DNA from: Acidobacteriota bacterium
GTDB taxonomy: Bacteria; Acidobacteriota; Terriglobia; Versatilivoradales; Versatilivoraceae
Length of the DNA: 5,468 bases
Reading direction: 5' to 3'
Assembly: GCA_028875135.1 (NCBI GenBank)
Contig: JAPPFQ010000239.1
Location: forward strand, 1 to 5,468
Under the pieces are notes generated by a model. The model was not told the DNA's origin. It saw only the letters and a list, made by a program, of their open reading frames with translations, and did no database searches. The number at the start of each line of letters is the position of its first letter. The stretch's first letter is position 1. The position numbers and the translations under genes are program-made. Positions 1-5,468 of the stretch are shown here, in pieces.

Positions 1-54
<54 letters not shown>

Positions 55-825
55 TATTCCTCGGGTCCTCCGGTTCTGGTCGCTTCGCTGGCGGGAGTTC
101 CCACCTTGCTTCACGAGTCCAACGCCCAGCCGGGAATCACCAATCGGCTGTTGTCTTCCTTCAGTCGCAAGGTGACCACCGCTTTTCCGGAGTGCGAGAC
201 CTTCTTCCGGGGGAAAGCCGTGCTGACGGGGACTCCGGTGCGCCCGGAGTTTTTGGCCCGTCCGACCAAACCTCCCGAACGCCCCTTCGTTCTGTTGATA
301 TTCGGAGGCAGTCAGGGCGCCCGGGCGATCAACCGTGCCGCGGTGGACGCGTTGGACGGGTTGCGCCCGAAATTCCGCCAGATGCAATTCATTCACCAGA
401 CCGGTGAGCAGGATTTCGCCCAGGTGGAGCAGGCCTACCGGGATGCGGGGGCTCGGGCGCTGGTAAAGCCCTTCTTCACCGACATGCCGAGCCAGTTTCC
501 AAAAGCCCACCTGGTGCTGTGCCGGGCCGGCGCCGCGACTCTGGGTGAGTTGACGGCGGCGCGCAAGGCCTCCCTGCTGGTTCCTTTTCCGGGAGCTACC
601 GACAACCACCAGCTCCGGAACGCCGAATCGCTGGCGGATGCAGGAGCCGCCGAAGTCATCCGGCAAGAGGAATTGAGCGGGAAGCTGTTGGCCCGCCGGG
701 TCGCTCACTATTATGGCCACCCGGAGGAGTTGGAGCGGATGGAGGTTCGCAGCGGCCGGTTGGCCCGTCCCGATTCAGCCCAAAAAATTGTGGACTTGAT
801 TGGCAGTTTGGCGGGTTTGGGTTGA
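55..825 (+). CDS. murG: UDP-GlcNAc:lipid I N-acetylglucosaminyltransferase MurG, 5'-truncated
   Basis: MurG transfers GlcNAc from UDP-GlcNAc to lipid I to make lipid II on the cytoplasmic face of the inner membrane. The open frame extends upstream of the TTG at 106 to position 55, giving 256 residues. Since the family is about 355-370 residues long, roughly the first 100 residues, with the N-terminal glycine-rich loops, are missing at the damaged edge. Visible MurG landmarks, numbered from position 55, are YSSGP at 1-5, HESN near 20 followed by PGITNR, TGTPVR near 61, FGGSQGA near 83, an HQTG near 105, CRAGAATLGEL near 160, and VPFPGATDNHQLRNAE near 179. The last three belong to the C-terminal UDP-GlcNAc-binding domain, which appears complete. 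Any start at 106 would split the conserved core, so it is only an in-frame Leu codon. The gene ends with TGA, 72 bases before murC. Identity is very secure from the motifs plus the neighbouring murC. Confidence 0.96.
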   Translation, partial: YSSGPPVLVASLAGVPTLLHESNAQPGITNRLLSSFSRKVTTAFPECETFFRGKAVLTGTPVRPEFLARPTKPPERPFVLLIFGGSQGARAINRAAVDALDGLRPKFRQMQFIHQTGEQDFAQVEQAYRDAGARALVKPFFTDMPSQFPKAHLVLCRAGAATLGELTAARKASLLVPFPGATDNHQLRNAESLADAGAAEVIRQEELSGKLLARRVAHYYGHPEELERMEVRSGRLARPDSAQKIVDLIGSLAGLG

Positions 826-897
826 TGGTGCGGCGGCGACCGCCGGATCGTTGCGGTCCACGGTGAGAAAGGCGGGCCGGGCTCGCGAGAGGCGTGC
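826..897 (+). promoter_or_regulatory. murG-murC spacer with small hairpin and murC ribosome binding site
   Basis: This 72-base gap has a perfect 6-bp stem, CGGCGG (831-836) with CCGCCG (840-845), around a 3-base loop. There is a competing 5-bp stem, ACCGC (839-843) with GCGGT (853-857). No T tract follows either stem, so this is not a convincing terminator, and I see no clear promoter. GAGAGG at 887-892 is a modest Shine-Dalgarno sequence 5 bases before the murC ATG. An ATG overlapping the murG stop (TGATG, 823-827) opens a frame of only 13 codons ending at 866; I see no evidence that it is a real gene. Confidence 0.4.
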
Positions 898-2283
898 ATG
901 TTCAAGAGGATTCAGCGAATTCACCTGGTTGGAGTCGGTGGATCGGGAATGAGCGGGATCGCTGAAGTGCTTCTGAACCGAGGCTACCGGGTCAGTGGCT
1001 CGGACCTCAAGCTGACGTCAGTGACCCAGCGGCTGATTGATCGGGGCGCCCGCATCCATGGAGGCCACGCCCCGGGGTACGTGGATGCCGCGGACGTGGT
1101 GGTGGTGTCCTCGGCGGTAAAGCCTGACAATCCGGAAATCGAGGAGGCCAGGCGCAGGCAGATCCCCATCATTCCCAGGGCGGAGATGCTGGCGGAACTG
1201 ATGCGAGGGAAGTATGGCATTGCGGTTGCGGGAACTCATGGAAAGACCACTACCACCTCCCTGGTGGCCGGTCTGACGGGACATGGAGGCCTCGATCCTA
1301 CTGTCGTGTTGGGGGGGCGGCTCAATGCCCTGGGTAGCAACGCCAAGCTGGGCACGGGTGAGTTCATGGTCGTGGAGGCCGACGAAAGCGACCGTTCCTT
1401 TCTGCTCCTGTCTCCGACGCTGGCGGTAGTGACCAACATCGACCGGGACCACATGGAGAGCTATGCCGGAATGGACGATCTCAAGAGCACCTTCGCGCAG
1501 TTTGTGAACAAGGTGCCCTTCTACGGAGCGGCGGTTCTTTGCCGGGACGATGCAGCCGTCACCTCGATCCTTCCCCAGATCAAACGGCGGGTCATCACCT
1601 ACGGTTTCGGGCAGGAGTCCGATCTGAGAGTCTCCGCGGCTGAATATTCCGGATACGGCTCCAGGTTCGAGCTCGATTTCCGTGACAGGAGCCTCGGTCC
1701 CTTCCGCCTCAACCTTCCCGGACGCCACAACGTCCTCAATGCGGCCGCAGCCGTCGCGGTTGGATTGGATCTCGGTCTGGTCCCTTCGGTGATGCGCTCC
1801 GCCTTGGCCGAATTTGAAGGACCGGACCGGCGCTTCCAACTCAAGGGCCGGGTCGGGAGGATTACTCTCATCGATGACTACGGGCACCATCCGACCGAAA
1901 TCGCGGCAACCTTGCATGCGGCAGGGCATCTCCGAGCCAAGCGACTGGTGGTGGTGTTTCAGCCGCACCGCTACAGCCGGACTCAGTACTGCTTTAGAGA
2001 GTTTACCGGGGCTTTCGACAAGGCCGACCTGGTGCTGCTGGCGGACATCTATGCCGCCGGCGAAGAACCCATCGACGGGTTGACTTCGGACAAGCTGGCT
2101 CAGGCGATACGACAGCGCGGGCACCCGGAAGCACGTTGCCTGGGTGCTGCCGAAGACATGGCGCCGCGGGTGGCGCCCCTGCTCGAAGACGGAGACCTGG
2201 TACTCACTATGGGCGCCGGGAGCATCGCCCGGCTGGCGGATGCGTTGTTGAAGCAGCTTGCGGAGGCGGCTCCCGCAAAATAG
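898..2283 (+). CDS. murC: UDP-N-acetylmuramate--L-alanine ligase MurC
   Basis: MurC uses ATP to join L-alanine to UDP-MurNAc in the cytoplasm, the first step of peptide stem assembly. The 461-residue product matches the usual family length of about 450-490. The N-terminal nucleotide-binding domain has the GVGGSGMSGIA loop at 12-22. The central Mur ligase domain has the P-loop AGTHGKTTTT at 111-120, the metal and substrate site EADESD at 160-165, NIDRDHMESY at 180-189, and PGRHNVLNA at 274-282. The C-terminal domain carries DDYGHHPTE at 326-334 and FQPHRYSRT at 354-362, both typical of MurC rather than MurD, MurE or MurF. The ATG at 898 puts the first beta strand immediately at the N-terminus, as expected, and has GAGAGG 5 bases upstream. 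All expected active-site motifs are intact. It lies between murG and ftsQ; murB, which often follows murC, is absent. A 457-codon open frame on the opposite strand is a shadow. Confidence 0.98.
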   Translation: MFKRIQRIHLVGVGGSGMSGIAEVLLNRGYRVSGSDLKLTSVTQRLIDRGARIHGGHAPGYVDAADVVVVSSAVKPDNPEIEEARRRQIPIIPRAEMLAELMRGKYGIAVAGTHGKTTTTSLVAGLTGHGGLDPTVVLGGRLNALGSNAKLGTGEFMVVEADESDRSFLLLSPTLAVVTNIDRDHMESYAGMDDLKSTFAQFVNKVPFYGAAVLCRDDAAVTSILPQIKRRVITYGFGQESDLRVSAAEYSGYGSRFELDFRDRSLGPFRLNLPGRHNVLNAAAAVAVGLDLGLVPSVMRSALAEFEGPDRRFQLKGRVGRITLIDDYGHHPTEIAATLHAAGHLRAKRLVVVFQPHRYSRTQYCFREFTGAFDKADLVLLADIYAAGEEPIDGLTSDKLAQAIRQRGHPEARCLGAAEDMAPRVAPLLEDGDLVLTMGAGSIARLADALLKQLAEAAPAK

Positions 2284-2307
2284 CCCTATTGCACGGAGAC
2301 GGAAAGA

Positions 2308-2315
2308 GGGGAGGA
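2308..2315 (+). promoter_or_regulatory. Strong ribosome binding site of ftsQ
   Basis: GGGGAGGA lies 7 bases upstream of the ATG at 2323 and is the strongest Shine-Dalgarno match in the window. It decides for 2323 over the in-frame ATG at 2347, which has only a purine patch about 13 bases away. The 39-base murC-ftsQ spacer has no room for a separate promoter, so the two genes are probably cotranscribed. Confidence 0.75.
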
Positions 2316-2322
2316 ACCCTGA

Positions 2323-3228
2323 ATGAAGAGGGGCAAGACAAAGGCGATGGACTATCTCGATAGACGACCAAGCGCCATTCTGGAAGGGCAAAGAGCGTCA
2401 GGCAAGGCCGGGGGAAGGACCGTCAGGGAAGTCCTGCGCTGGTCGCTCAAGCTCTCCTTCGGATTGTTGCTGGCTTCCACTCTTGCATTCGGCCTTTACT
2501 GGGTGAGAGACCGGCTCTACCACTCTCCCAGGTTCAATATCGCCATCACGGAAATCAACGGACTGCAACAGATTTCGCAGAACCAGGTATTGCTCAAGAT
2601 CAGTGAGTTGGCCCGGGCCGACCGTAACCTGGTGAGATTCGATCTGGACCGACTGCGGCGAAACCTGGAACTGATTCCATGGGTGAAAACGGTGATGGTT
2701 CGCCGGGTGCTGCCTGACAAGCTGATTGTCGACATCGAGGAGCGGGAGCCGATTGCCTTTGCCCGTGTGGGGCAGGGAACCCTGCTGATCGATGAGGAGG
2801 GCACCCTGCTGGAAAACAATCCCGAAAATCTGTCCCAGGCCGATTTTCCCGTCATCCTGGGAATGGAATCCGGTTACGCCCCGGAAATTCTGCGGCGCAA
2901 CCGGGAGCGGATTGCCCTCTATCTGCAGCTGGTTCGTGCCCTGAACCGGGGCGGCGCCGGGTTGAGTCGGGATCTGTCGGAGGTGCACCTGCAAGACCCT
3001 GGCAACGTCTCGGTCATTCTCAATGGAGATACGGTTCTGGTTTACCTCGGAAGGGACGGTTTCCAGACAAAGTTCCGTCGTTACCTGGCCGCGAGCCGGG
3101 AGCTCAAGAAGAAATACCGGAACCTGGATTCGGTGGACCTGCGCTACCGGGATCAGGTCGTGATCAGGACACTCGATCCCAAGCTGGCCCGGCAGGCAGT
3201 GTCCCGGACGATTTCCTCCGACAGTTGA
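2323..3228 (+). CDS. ftsQ: Cell division protein FtsQ (DivIB family), POTRA domain
   Basis: FtsQ is a single-pass inner membrane protein of the divisome. In the family it binds the FtsB-FtsL pair and links the cytoplasmic ring to septal peptidoglycan synthesis. The 301 residues show the expected architecture. A basic cytoplasmic tail (1-38) precedes one hydrophobic membrane helix at about 41-60, rich in Leu, Ala and Phe. A POTRA domain at about 71-140 begins FNIAITEINGL and ends VDIEEREPIAF. In it, NLVRFDLDRLRRNLELIPWV (102-121) and the following RRVLPDKL are typical of FtsQ and DivIB. The remaining beta domain contains LLIDEEG near 154-160 and ends with VDLRYRDQVVIR at 271-282, matching the common FtsQ terminal strand. 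Sequence divergence is normal for this fast-evolving family, so the assignment rests on architecture, these short motifs and the position just before ftsA. The TGA stop lies 55 bases before the preferred ftsA start. Confidence 0.93.
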   Translation: MKRGKTKAMDYLDRRPSAILEGQRASGKAGGRTVREVLRWSLKLSFGLLLASTLAFGLYWVRDRLYHSPRFNIAITEINGLQQISQNQVLLKISELARADRNLVRFDLDRLRRNLELIPWVKTVMVRRVLPDKLIVDIEEREPIAFARVGQGTLLIDEEGTLLENNPENLSQADFPVILGMESGYAPEILRRNRERIALYLQLVRALNRGGAGLSRDLSEVHLQDPGNVSVILNGDTVLVYLGRDGFQTKFRRYLAASRELKKKYRNLDSVDLRYRDQVVIRTLDPKLARQAVSRTISSDS

Positions 3229-3273
3229 CTTGAGCGCTAGCGAGATCAGGGCTCAGTCCCATTCCCTAAGGCT

Positions 3274-3279
3274 GGAGGT
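3274..3279 (+). promoter_or_regulatory. Ribosome binding site that sets the ftsA start
   Basis: GGAGGT ends 4 bases before the TTG at 3284, a slightly short but workable spacing. No purine-rich site precedes the earlier in-frame TTG at 3230: the bases before it, inside the end of ftsQ, are pyrimidine-rich. This favours 3284 as the true start. Confidence 0.7.
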
Positions 3280-3283
3280 CAGC

Positions 3284-4522
3284 TTGGCCCGCAAGACCAG
3301 ACATGTGGTTGGCTTGGATGTCGGGACCACCAAGACGTGCACCGTCATCTGCGAGGTCAACGATGAGGGAGGCCTGGAGGTAGTCGGGGTCGGTTCGGCC
3401 GAATCCAGGGGCTTGCGCAGGGGGGTGGTCGTCAATCTGGACGGCGCCGTCTCCGCCATCAAGAAATCGGTGGAGGAGGCGGAACGGAGTGCCGGAACTT
3501 CCGTGGAGTCGGTTTTCGTAGGGCTTTCCGGGGGACACATCCAGAGCTTCAACAGCCAGGGAGCGGTCGCTGTCACGGCGGAGAGCCGCGAGATCGGCCG
3601 AGCCGATATTCGCCGGGTTCTGGAGACGGCCAAGGCGGTGTCGCTGCCCTCCGACCGTGAAATCGTCCACGTGCTTCCCCAGGAGTTCGTGGTCGACGGC
3701 CAGGACGGTATCGGCGATCCTCTGGGGCTGTTGGGAACCCGGCTGGAAGTGAATTGCCATATTGTCACCGGCTCGAATACGGCTGCGCAGAATATTGTCA
3801 CCGCGGTCAATCGGAGCGGGCTGATCGTCGCCGACACGATCCTGCAACAACTGGCCTCCGCCGAGAGCACCTTGAGCGATGACGACAAGGAACTGGGAGT
3901 GGCCCTGGTGGACATCGGCGGGGGTACCACCAATCTTGCCGTCTACAGTCTGGGAGGTATCCGGCACAGCTCCGTGCTGCCCCTGGGTGGGGACCAGATC
4001 ACCAACGACATCGCCGTCGGCCTCAGAACATCGATCCTGGAGGCCGAAAGAATCAAGCGGGACCACGGATGCGCCTTGTCGACCCTGGTCGGAGAAGATG
4101 TCGAATTCGACGTTTTAACCGTGGCAGGCCGCCAGGAGAAGTCCATCGGCAAGCGGATTCTCTGCGAAATCATCCAGCCCCGGATGGAGGAAATCCTCAC
4201 CCTGGTTCAAGAGGACGTCCGGCAGGCGGGTTTTGAGAGGCTGTTGGGAGCGGGGTTGGTCATGACCGGGGGGACAGCCCTTCTCGAGGGTGTGGTTGAA
4301 CTGGCGGAGCAGATCTTTGACCTGCCGGTGCGAATCGGTAGTCCCCGGGGACTGGGGAAAATGGAGGGCGCCCTGATCGCTCCAGCCTACTCAACCGCTG
4401 TGGGCCTGGTCCTTTACGGCTTCCGCGCCCATGCCCACCGGTGGATTGGAGATCCGGCCGGCGGCAACTTCCTGAAGAGGTGGGCCTCGAGGTTGTTTTC
4501 CCGCAAGGGAGGAAAATTGTAG
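3284..4522 (+). CDS. ftsA: Cell division protein FtsA, actin-like membrane anchor of FtsZ
   Basis: FtsA is an actin-fold ATPase that tethers FtsZ filaments to the inner membrane and helps recruit later divisome proteins. From the TTG at 3284 the product is 412 residues, close to the usual 410-420, and begins MARKTRHVVGLDVGTTKTC, placing the first phosphate loop (9-19) where FtsA proteins have it. The alternative start at 3230 adds 18 residues of no recognisable character and lacks a ribosome binding site. Other landmarks are SRGLRRGVVVNLDGA at 41-55 at the start of the FtsA-specific 1C region, the second phosphate loop VDIGGGTTNLAVY at 209-221, LPLGGDQITNDIA at 232-244, and the adenosine motif VMTGGTALLEG at 326-336. 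The last residues, NFLKRWASRLFSRKGGKL (395-412), form a basic amphipathic helix, the expected membrane targeting sequence. It follows ftsQ by 55 bases and precedes ftsZ, the standard order. I see no missing key residue. Confidence 0.97.
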   Translation: MARKTRHVVGLDVGTTKTCTVICEVNDEGGLEVVGVGSAESRGLRRGVVVNLDGAVSAIKKSVEEAERSAGTSVESVFVGLSGGHIQSFNSQGAVAVTAESREIGRADIRRVLETAKAVSLPSDREIVHVLPQEFVVDGQDGIGDPLGLLGTRLEVNCHIVTGSNTAAQNIVTAVNRSGLIVADTILQQLASAESTLSDDDKELGVALVDIGGGTTNLAVYSLGGIRHSSVLPLGGDQITNDIAVGLRTSILEAERIKRDHGCALSTLVGEDVEFDVLTVAGRQEKSIGKRILCEIIQPRMEEILTLVQEDVRQAGFERLLGAGLVMTGGTALLEGVVELAEQIFDLPVRIGSPRGLGKMEGALIAPAYSTAVGLVLYGFRAHAHRWIGDPAGGNFLKRWASRLFSRKGGKL

Positions 4523-4550
4523 CCCGCGGGTCGGTCCAATGATCCGCGGG
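4523..4550 (+). terminator. GC-rich hairpin directly after ftsA, possible terminator or mRNA 3' end
   Basis: Starting at the base after the ftsA stop, 4523-4533 can pair with 4540-4550 over 11 consecutive positions (9 Watson-Crick pairs and 2 G-T pairs), closing a 6-base loop (4534-4539). The outer 7 pairs are all G-C. The following bases are G-rich (gcagggcgggg) and not a T tract, so it is not a standard intrinsic terminator. It could instead attenuate readthrough into ftsZ, stabilise the ftsA mRNA end, or be a processing site. The structure is plain in the sequence; the function is inference. Confidence 0.4.
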
Positions 4551-4588
4551 GCAGGGCGGGGCAGTTCAGGGAGGACGACTACCAAACC

Positions 4589-4617
4589 TTGATGCTTAAG
4601 GTGCAGGCCAACACAAT
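4589..4617 (+). promoter_or_regulatory. Candidate upstream promoter for ftsZ (weaker alternative)
   Basis: TTGATG (4589-4594) and CACAAT (4612-4617) are 17 bases apart, each matching 4 of 6 positions of the sigma70 consensus. It opens an AT-rich patch (about 4610-4662) that stands out from the GC-rich surroundings. A 5-bp inverted repeat, ACCTT with AAGGT, overlaps the -35 part (4586-4602). It may act alone, in tandem with the site at 4632, or not at all. Confidence 0.3.
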
Positions 4618-4631
4618 ATAGGGTATTTTTC

Positions 4632-4660
4632 TTGATTTTCCTGATTTGAGCGCTTATGTT
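4632..4660 (+). promoter_or_regulatory. Candidate sigma70-type promoter for ftsZ
   Basis: TTGATT (4632-4637) and TATGTT (4655-4660) lie exactly 17 bases apart, each with 4 of 6 consensus matches. T-rich sequence just upstream (tattttt, 4624-4630) resembles an activating upstream element. This lies in the only AT-rich part of the window. The inferred transcript start near 4667 gives a leader of about 140 bases before the ftsZ ATG. An inverted repeat CGCTT (4651-4655) with AAGCG (4664-4668) straddles the -10 and could be a regulator site or chance. Separate ftsZ promoters after ftsA are common in bacteria. Confidence 0.42.
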
Positions 4661-4808
4661 TTGAAGCGGTTTCGGTGCGGCGTCAGGCCTGGACCGAACA
4701 GGAGTCGACCGCTTGGTGTTGCGGTCCGGCGTAAATCCCGGCCGGGCCCTTTCCCCAGTCACCCCGAGAGAAGCGTCCTCGGGCTCTTCCATGCCAAGGA
4801 GTGGATCC
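4661..4808 (+). promoter_or_regulatory. Structured 5' leader of ftsZ
   Basis: This stretch encodes no convincing protein but is rich in inverted repeats. GCGGTC (4721-4726) can pair with GACCGC (4707-4712, 8-base loop). The overlapping CGGTCC (4722-4727) can instead pair with GGACCG (4691-4696), extended by two more pairs to 4689-4729, so these two stems exclude each other. A 10-base palindrome CCCGGCCGGG sits at 4737-4746. A 6-bp stem, CCCGAG (4763-4768) with CTCGGG (4778-4783) and a 9-base loop, ends 12 bases before the ribosome binding site. I recognise no known riboswitch or ribosomal protein leader. GC-rich DNA yields stems by chance, so regulation is only a possibility. Confidence 0.35.
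4796..4801 (+). promoter_or_regulatory. Ribosome binding site of ftsZ
   Basis: AAGGAG lies 7 bases before the ATG at 4809, an ideal spacing. It rejects the in-frame ATG at 4791, which overlaps the same region, has no purine-rich site at a suitable distance and would add only six residues (MPRSGS). Confidence 0.78.
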
Positions 4809-5468
4809 ATGGATACGACCAATTCCGATCGTTCCGTCAAGTTTCTGTTGGACGAGCCTCGTTCCAACGGCGCCGTCATCAAGGTTATCGGCGTTGGAGG
4901 TGGTGGGACCAACGCCGTAAACCGAATGATCGACGCCGGCGTCGAGGCTGTTGAATTCGTCGTGGCCAACACCGACACGCAGGCCCTCAAGGCGTCCCGG
5001 GCGCCGACGAAGCTGCAGATCGGAGCCAAGCTCACCAACGGTCTTGGAGCCGGGGCCGATCCCTACGTCGGCCGAAGCGCGGCCCTGGAGGATACGGACC
5101 GGATCATCGAGGTTCTGGAAGGGGCCGACATGATTTTCGTTGCGGCCGGACTGGGCGGAGGTACCGGGACGGGTGCGGCGCCCATCATCGCCAACCTGGC
5201 AGCCGAACTGGGTGCGCTGACGGTGGCCATCGTGACCGAGCCATTCCTGTTTGAAGGGAAAAAGCGGAGGGTTCAGGCCGAACGCGGGCTGCAGGACATC
5301 AGGGCCTGTGTGGATACGGTCATCGCCATCTCCAACGAGCGATTGCTCCAGACCGTGGAAAGGGGCACCAGTTTTTCCCGGGCGTTTCAGCTAGCCGATG
5401 ACATTCTGCGACAGGGAGTGCAAGGGATTTCCGACATCATTCAGGTGCCCGGCATCATCAACGTCGAT
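4809..5468 (+). CDS. ftsZ: Cell division GTPase FtsZ, 3'-truncated by the window edge
   Basis: FtsZ is the tubulin homologue that polymerises with GTP into the ring marking the division site. The window holds its first 220 residues, with no stop before the edge; the family is usually 320-400 or more residues. After a variable 20-residue N-terminus the GTPase core begins AVIKVIGVGGGGTNAVNRM (22-40). It continues with VVANTDTQAL (51-60), GLGAGADPYVGR (78-89), the tubulin signature GLGGGTGTGAAP (114-125), FEGKKR (148-153) and SNERLL (175-180). By alignment with E. coli numbering (offset 11), the nucleotide-contacting Glu138, Arg142 and Asn165 correspond to E149, R153 and N176, all present. The fragment ends INVD, whose Asn and Asp are the first two residues of the catalytic T7 loop, so the rest of that loop and the C-terminal peptide binding FtsA are not visible. 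Unusual residues are T34 in the first glycine loop, E144-P in TEPF, and S175 where Pro is normal. Identity is certain. Confidence 0.98.
   Translation, partial: MDTTNSDRSVKFLLDEPRSNGAVIKVIGVGGGGTNAVNRMIDAGVEAVEFVVANTDTQALKASRAPTKLQIGAKLTNGLGAGADPYVGRSAALEDTDRIIEVLEGADMIFVAAGLGGGTGTGAAPIIANLAAELGALTVAIVTEPFLFEGKKRRVQAERGLQDIRACVDTVIAISNERLLQTVERGTSFSRAFQLADDILRQGVQGISDIIQVPGIINVD

Noticed and set aside
106..108. TTG as the start of murG
   Set aside because: The frame is open and clearly MurG-like upstream to 55 (YSSGP and onward), so this is an internal Leu codon of a truncated gene.
2258..2278. Inverted repeat TTGCGG with CCGCAA at the end of murC, as a terminator
   Set aside because: It lies inside the coding sequence, is followed by A residues rather than a T tract, and ftsQ follows within 45 bases with its own strong ribosome binding site.
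1018..2391. A 457-codon open frame on the - strand covering nearly all of murC
   Set aside because: It opposes a complete MurC with all catalytic motifs. Its translation shows no recognisable domain, and such long antisense frames are expected from codon bias in GC-rich genes.
3235..3242. Palindrome CGCTAGCG just after ftsQ as an operator
   Set aside because: It is only 8 bases with no accompanying promoter-like sequence, and chance is sufficient explanation.
3253..4066. Two long - strand frames (226 and 266 codons) opposite ftsA
   Set aside because: Both overlap the well-conserved ftsA core in different frames, lack recognisable motifs, and are explained by base composition.
4803..4812. 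Adjacent BamHI and NcoI sites (GGATCCATGG) at the ftsZ start, suggesting a cloning junction
   Set aside because: Flanking sequence continues naturally on both sides, including a native-looking AAGGAG at the correct distance, and a 10-base coincidence around ATG is unremarkable.
4646..4954. A 102-codon + strand frame in the ftsA-ftsZ gap
   Set aside because: Its second half overlaps ftsZ in another frame, its start sits inside the putative promoter, and the Arg-rich translation looks like a composition artefact.
4391..5038. A 215-codon - strand frame bridging the end of ftsA, the gap and the start of ftsZ
   Set aside because: It runs through two real genes and the promoter-like region, has no family resemblance, and no clear ribosome binding site was seen.

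Overview
This window is a segment of the bacterial division and cell wall (dcw) cluster, with all genes on the + strand: murG (5'-truncated), murC, ftsQ, ftsA and ftsZ (3'-truncated). The base composition is GC-rich (about 60% by eye). The absence of murB and ddl between murC and ftsQ, and the style of the FtsA and FtsZ N-termini, resemble Acidobacteriota or a neighbouring deep-branching Gram-negative phylum more than Proteobacteria or Firmicutes. This placement comes from recalled family patterns and is moderate to low confidence. Because position 1 looks like a damaged contig end, the sequence is probably from a draft or metagenomic assembly.

Layout. Positions 1-54 are an almost pure C run that replaces the expected murG sequence and is most likely a sequencing or assembly artefact. 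Positions 55-825 encode the last 256 residues of MurG. A 72-base spacer with a small hairpin precedes murC (898-2283, complete). Then comes a 39-base spacer with a strong ribosome binding site, ftsQ (2323-3228, complete), and ftsA. The ftsA start is best placed at a TTG at 3284, not at the first possible start at 3230. A strong GC-rich hairpin follows the ftsA stop directly. The 286-base ftsA-ftsZ gap also holds an AT-rich stretch with promoter-like sequences and a roughly 150-base leader with several inverted repeats. ftsZ starts at 4809 and runs off the end of the window at the first residues of its catalytic T7 loop.

How the genes work together. MurG makes lipid II at the inner membrane face. 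MurC adds the first amino acid of the peptide stem in the cytoplasm. FtsZ polymerises into the division ring, FtsA anchors it to the membrane, and FtsQ is the bitopic linker of the divisome that engages the septal wall synthesis machinery. murG-murC-ftsQ-ftsA look like one transcription unit. ftsZ probably has at least one promoter of its own, which fits its usual need for higher expression.

I see no mobile element, CRISPR array, tRNA, rRNA or unfamiliar gene system here. This is core housekeeping DNA; the points of interest are start-site choice, the non-coding structure before ftsZ, a few unusual FtsZ residues, and the damaged left edge.
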